This document shows, piece by piece, positions 61,052 through 64,000 of a stretch of 64,000 bases of DNA. How positions within the stretch are numbered: position 1 is the stretch's first letter; the number at the start of each line of letters is the position of its first letter. The DNA comes from CAVQRB01 sp963715055 (GTDB taxonomy: Bacteria > Pseudomonadota > Alphaproteobacteria > Rhodobacterales > Rhodobacteraceae), in assembly GCA_963715055.1 (NCBI GenBank), contig CAVQRB010000019.1, positions 62,001-126,000 on the forward strand, in the 5' to 3' direction. Under the pieces are notes generated by a model. The model searched no databases and had not been told where the DNA came from. It was given only the letters and a program-made list of their open reading frames with translations. Made by a program: the position numbers and the translations under genes.

Positions 61052-61432
61052 TTATTTGCCGTCGATCTGCCGCTGGTAGTCCGTCGCATCGAACCAGCCG
61101 AGCGAGCGTGTGACGCTCATGTTCTCGTCGAGGTCCCATTCCTCCCAGCCGGAAACCTTGCAGAAGTTCTTCGTTTCCGCGTGGTGGCCTTCCAGCGTCC
61201 AGAGGTAGACCGCATGGCTGCCGGTGCTGCGGATCCCGTCACAGGTGAGTTTCAGATCTGGAAAGGCCGCATGAAACCCCGCGGCCATGGCCTCGAGTGC
61301 TGCGCGTCCGGCATGGGGGTCGCCACGATTTATGATGATATGCGCCTCGGGCGTGAAATGCGCTGCGACTGCGGCGGGGTTGCCGGAATTCCAGGCGGCC
61401 GTGTAGGCGATGGCCTTGTCTTCGGGTGTCAT
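61052..61432 (-). CDS. SnoaL-like / nuclear-transport-factor-2-fold protein
   Basis: 126-aa NTF2-fold protein similar to the SnoaL polyketide cyclase group: MTPEDKAIAYTAAWNSGNPAAVAAHF, IIINRGDPHAGRAALEAMAAGFHAAFPDLKLT and TLEGHHAETKNF are typical. Such proteins bind small hydrophobic ligands; many are orphan enzymes. The open frame extends far upstream, but the ATG at 61432 gives the family-length protein. Divergent from ogt, 132 bp away. Confidence 0.82.
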   Translation of the reverse strand: MTPEDKAIAYTAAWNSGNPAAVAAHFTPEAHIIINRGDPHAGRAALEAMAAGFHAAFPDLKLTCDGIRSTGSHAVYLWTLEGHHAETKNFCKVSGWEEWDLDENMSVTRSLGWFDATDYQRQIDGK

Positions 61433-61564
61433 GCGAGACCTTTCAATGGCATTTGCAAATGTGGTGGATGCATCGTGCCGGGCGCGCCTGCTGCCTGTCC
61501 AGTCTTTTCGGCAAAGGCGCAGGATCCGGGTTGCGCGGCCTGCCTGTCCGCGAGAGCATGGGGC

Positions 61565-62020
61565 ATGTTGCAGAAGACCGTCAAAACCCGCTTCGGTGAT
61601 CTCTGCCTCGTCGAGGAGGATGGGGCGATTGTTGCCTTGCGCTGGGGCTTTGCCCGGCACGAAGCCGCGTCGCCGCTGCTCGAGAAAGCGGCGCGGCAGT
61701 TGGAAGAATACGACGCCGGGGCGCGACAGGCCTTTGATCTGCCGTTGCGCGTGACAGGCAGCGACCTGCAGCGCGCGGTCTGCGATGCGATCCATGCGAT
61801 CCCCTTCGGCGAGACCGTGACCTACGGCGACATTGCCAAGATGCTCGGGGTGCCTGCGCAGGCGGTGGGGCAGGCCTGCGGCGGCAATCCGATCCCGATC
61901 CTCATTCCCTGTCACCGGGTCATGGGGGCGAAGGGGCTCACCGGTTTTTCGGGCGCAGGCGGGATCGAGACCAAGGTGGCATTGCTGCGCCACGAAGGGG
62001 CGGCCGGACTATTGATCTGA
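61565..62020 (+). CDS. ogt: Methylated-DNA--protein-cysteine methyltransferase
   Basis: 151-aa MGMT/Ogt-type protein. PCHRV holds the active-site Cys116, and YGDIAKMLGVPAQAVGQACGGNPIPI is the helix-turn-helix and asparagine hinge. It transfers O6-alkyl groups from guanine to itself. Compared with full Ogt it lacks most of the N-terminal domain sequence similarity but has normal length. Converges with pcs, overlapping by 12 bp. Confidence 0.92.
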   Translation: MLQKTVKTRFGDLCLVEEDGAIVALRWGFARHEAASPLLEKAARQLEEYDAGARQAFDLPLRVTGSDLQRAVCDAIHAIPFGETVTYGDIAKMLGVPAQAVGQACGGNPIPILIPCHRVMGAKGLTGFSGAGGIETKVALLRHEGAAGLLI

Positions 62021-62728
62021 TGCCGCCTCAGCGCCGTCGTCGGCGGTCGGGAAGAGCTGTTGCGCGATGCCGGCGAGCAGCAGGTAGACCGAGGTCGCAA
62101 CCAGCCCCCAATGCGCCCAGCTGTTGTCGTAGAAATCGAACCAGGCGGCCCAGCCGGCAAAGAGCGTCCATGCCAGCGCCATCGGCAGCGTGATCCAGCG
62201 CCAGCGCTCGGTGCGCACCGGGTGCACGAATTTGAGCCGGGTGAACATCGCTGCGGCGAGCACGCTGACAAGGCCCAGCGAGACCCAGAAATTCGGTTCC
62301 AGCGCGAAGATCACCAGTACCACCATGTTCCAGCAGCCGGGAAAGCCCGAGAAGGAATTATCCTTTGTCTTCATGCGCGTATCGGCAAAGTAGAGCGCCG
62401 AGGTGAAGGTGATGATGATGATCGCGCACCATCCTGTCCAGCCGTCCATCAGGCCCGAGGAGAAGAGCGCAAAGGCGGGGATGAAAACGTAAGTGAGGTA
62501 GTCGATGATCAGGTCGAGCAGCACCCCGTCGAATTCCGGGGCATAATGTTTGACGTGGTACTTGCGGGCGAGGGGGCCGTCGACGCCGTCGACGGCGAAG
62601 GCGACAACCAGCCACAAGAACATCAGATCCCATTCGCCTTCGACGGCGGCCAGCATGGCCAGCATCGCGAAGACGGCGCCCGTCGCGGTGAAGAGGTGTA
62701 CGCCGAGGGCGCGCATATGATCGGTCAT
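62009..62728 (-). CDS. pcs: Phosphatidylcholine synthase (CDP-alcohol phosphatidyltransferase)
   Basis: 239-aa membrane enzyme with seven to eight hydrophobic segments. The CDP-alcohol phosphatidyltransferase motif is DG-x2-AR...D-x3-D (DGVDGPLARKYHVKHYAP, then FDGVLLDLIIDY). The overall pattern is PcsA, which condenses choline with CDP-diacylglycerol to give phosphatidylcholine. This is the alphaproteobacterial choline-dependent route. Start at the ATG 62728 is chosen over an in-frame TTG at 62746. Confidence 0.9.
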   Translation of the reverse strand: MTDHMRALGVHLFTATGAVFAMLAMLAAVEGEWDLMFLWLVVAFAVDGVDGPLARKYHVKHYAPEFDGVLLDLIIDYLTYVFIPAFALFSSGLMDGWTGWCAIIIITFTSALYFADTRMKTKDNSFSGFPGCWNMVVLVIFALEPNFWVSLGLVSVLAAAMFTRLKFVHPVRTERWRWITLPMALAWTLFAGWAAWFDFYDNSWAHWGLVATSVYLLLAGIAQQLFPTADDGAEAASDQ

Positions 62729-62845
62729 GGCCTGTTCATGCCGCAAGCGCTTCGGGGATGCAAAAGGAAAAGCGGCAAGGTTCGGGGCATCGTACCGCTT
62801 GCCTGCGGAACGGGCGTTGGCGTCGGCACGGTCGATCGATGGCGC

Positions 62846-63769
62846 TCAGCCGGCCTTGGGATGGGTGCGCTGGTAGACCTCCATCAGTCGGGCGGTATCC
62901 ACGGCCGTATAGGCCTGCGTTGTGGACAGCGAGGCGTGGCCGAGCAATTCCTGGATCGCGCGCAGATCGCCGCCGGCTTCCAGCAGATGGGTGGCAAAGC
63001 TGTGGCGCATGGCATGTGGCGTGGCGCTCGCAGGCAGGCCGAGTTGCATGCGGGCGGAGGCCATGACCTTCTGGATTGCGCCGGGCGCAAGCGGGCCGCC
63101 GCGGATTGCCCGGAAAAGCGGATCGGATGCCTTGCAGGGGTAGGGGCAGAGCCGCAGGTAGGCCGCCACCGCCGCGCGCGCGGCCGGCAGCACCGGCACG
63201 ATACGCTCCTTGCCGCCCTTGCCACGGATGCGCAGCACCTCGGGCAGCGGTGCATCTTCGCCGGTCAGCGAGAGGGCTTCGGAAATGCGCAAACCGCAGC
63301 CCCAGAGCAGCGTGACCACGGCCACATCGCGCGCCGCGACCCAAGGCCGGTCATTCTGCATCTCGATGGTGTCGATCAGGCTGCGCGCGGCGTCTTCGGC
63401 GAGGGGCCGGGGCAGCTTCTTCTGGAACTTCGGGGCGCGGATCGAGAGCACGGCGGTGGGCTCGAACCCTTCGCGTTCGGCCAGCCAGCGGTAGAAGGCC
63501 TTGACCGCGGAAAGCTTGCGCGCGAGCGAGCGCGCACCGACGCCGCCCGCGCGCGTATTGGCCATCCAGGCGCGCATGTCGCTCACGCTGATCCGCGCGA
63601 GTGCCTTCAAACCCTGGCTCTCCGCCTTGTGGCCGGTGATGAAGGCCAGAAAATCCGTCACGTCGCCCTGATAGGCGGTCAGCGTATTCTCCGCCGCGCC
63701 CTTCAGCGCGCGACAATGGCTGAGCCAGAGTTGCAGCGCGTCACGGGCGGCGGGGCTGATCAGGGTCAT
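62846..63769 (-). CDS. xerC: Tyrosine recombinase XerC
   Basis: 307-aa tyrosine recombinase resolving chromosome dimers at dif with XerD. The catalytic residues are R161 (GCGLRISEAL), K184 or K187, H252 and R255 (PHAMRHSFATHLL), H278 (LLGHASL) and Y287 (TTQAYT). The N-terminal SAM-like domain is normal. It is next to the DUF484 gene upstream, with a 4-bp overlap, an order common in proteobacteria and typical of XerC. Confidence 0.94.
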   Translation of the reverse strand: MTLISPAARDALQLWLSHCRALKGAAENTLTAYQGDVTDFLAFITGHKAESQGLKALARISVSDMRAWMANTRAGGVGARSLARKLSAVKAFYRWLAEREGFEPTAVLSIRAPKFQKKLPRPLAEDAARSLIDTIEMQNDRPWVAARDVAVVTLLWGCGLRISEALSLTGEDAPLPEVLRIRGKGGKERIVPVLPAARAAVAAYLRLCPYPCKASDPLFRAIRGGPLAPGAIQKVMASARMQLGLPASATPHAMRHSFATHLLEAGGDLRAIQELLGHASLSTTQAYTAVDTARLMEVYQRTHPKAG

Positions 63770-64000
63770 GGCAGCCAGCGGCGCATGATCCGTTCGGCAA
63801 CGCCGGCAAAAAAGATGAGCAGATCAGTGCCTTGCTGCGGCCCGAACATATGCGGGTCCTCCGAGGCCAGCAGCAGCAGGCCGGGGGCTCTATCGGGGCC
63901 AAGGTCCAGTTTCAGGCAGGCCTCCGAGCGCAGCCAGTCCGCCTTTTCGCCATAAACCAGCACCGAGGCATTCTGGATCTGGCGCAGCGTGGCCTGGCGT
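63766..64000 (-). CDS. DUF484-domain protein (partial, truncated by the window edge)
   Basis: Only the C-terminal about 77 residues are present; the gene runs off the right end. EACLKLDLGPDRAPGLLLLASEDPHMFGPQQGTDLLIFFAGVAERIMRRWL is the signature of DUF484 (a GAF-like fold) and the stop lies inside the xerC start. Its conserved position upstream of xerC supports a role near chromosome segregation, but the molecular function is unknown. Confidence 0.85.
   Translation of the reverse strand, partial: RQATLRQIQNASVLVYGEKADWLRSEACLKLDLGPDRAPGLLLLASEDPHMFGPQQGTDLLIFFAGVAERIMRRWLP

Noticed and set aside
61452..61459. TTTGCAAA upstream of ogt as another PccR site
   Set aside because: A single box in an unrelated divergent region, within the palindrome CATTTGCAAATG; no second half-site nearby.
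1..64000. CRISPR array, tRNA, rRNA, IS element or prophage
   Set aside because: None seen: no regular repeats with spacers, no cloverleaf I can fold, no transposase or integrase other than the housekeeping XerC.

Overview
The window is high-GC chromosomal DNA from an alphaproteobacterium, almost certainly a member of the Rhodobacterales (Roseobacter/Rhodobacter group). The main pointers are a PccR-type (ScfR family) regulator next to the propionyl-CoA carboxylase genes, a betI-betC-betA choline-sulfate cluster, a proS-lolE-lolD run, an AI-2E/hdaA/ppk/ppx run, Pcs-type phosphatidylcholine synthase, and a xerC/DUF484 pair. No rRNA, tRNA, CRISPR array, intact insertion sequence or prophage was seen. 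The last gene (DUF484) runs off the right edge.

Layout. 1-6.2 kb: two exporters, then the choline-sulfate unit betI-betC-betA behind a palindromic operator, and a secreted nuclease. 6.2-18.0 kb: propionyl-CoA assimilation. It holds pccR, an MFS exporter, pccB with a ridA/cupin/DUF6497-like tail, a tiny lipoprotein, pccA and methylmalonyl-CoA mutase. TTTGCAAA-type PccR boxes lie upstream of pccR and pccB, and a possible ~100-nt sRNA with a strong terminator lies just before pccA. 18-33.9 kb: mostly housekeeping (VOC and GNAT enzymes, J-domain protein, EEP phosphatase, ppx, ppk, hdaA, PerM transporter, FAD oxidoreductase, proS, lolE, lolD, Ldh_2 oxidoreductase). 33.9-39.1 kb: parE flanked by AT-richer, decayed accessory genes (a frameshifted HNH-like gene and an FRG-domain gene with a nonsense codon and a frameshift) plus a gene-poor stretch with 11-bp tandem repeats. 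39.3-50.8 kb: accessory metabolism, including a broken hutG-like gene and a divergent kinase/acyl-CoA dehydrogenase pair resembling a split ACAD10/11. 51-54.2 kb: a tightly overlapping three-gene operon (M19 dipeptidase-like protein, 550-aa unknown, DUF3726). 54.2-64 kb: truA, a frameshifted ycjX, GNAT, ycjF, ileS, SnoaL, ogt, pcs, xerC and DUF484.

The most striking regulatory signal is upstream of ileS. A promoter at 57929-57957 is placed so that transcription should begin at or next to the A of an ATG that opens a 16-codon ORF with five isoleucine codons in six positions (57964-58014). GC-rich hairpins follow before ileS. This looks like a leaderless, isoleucine-sensing leader peptide controlling isoleucyl-tRNA synthetase.

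Four genes are disrupted (HNH-like, FRG, hutG-like, ycjX). For each, the intact frame can be reconstructed from both sides of the lesion. Whether these are real mutations or assembly errors cannot be decided from the sequence alone.
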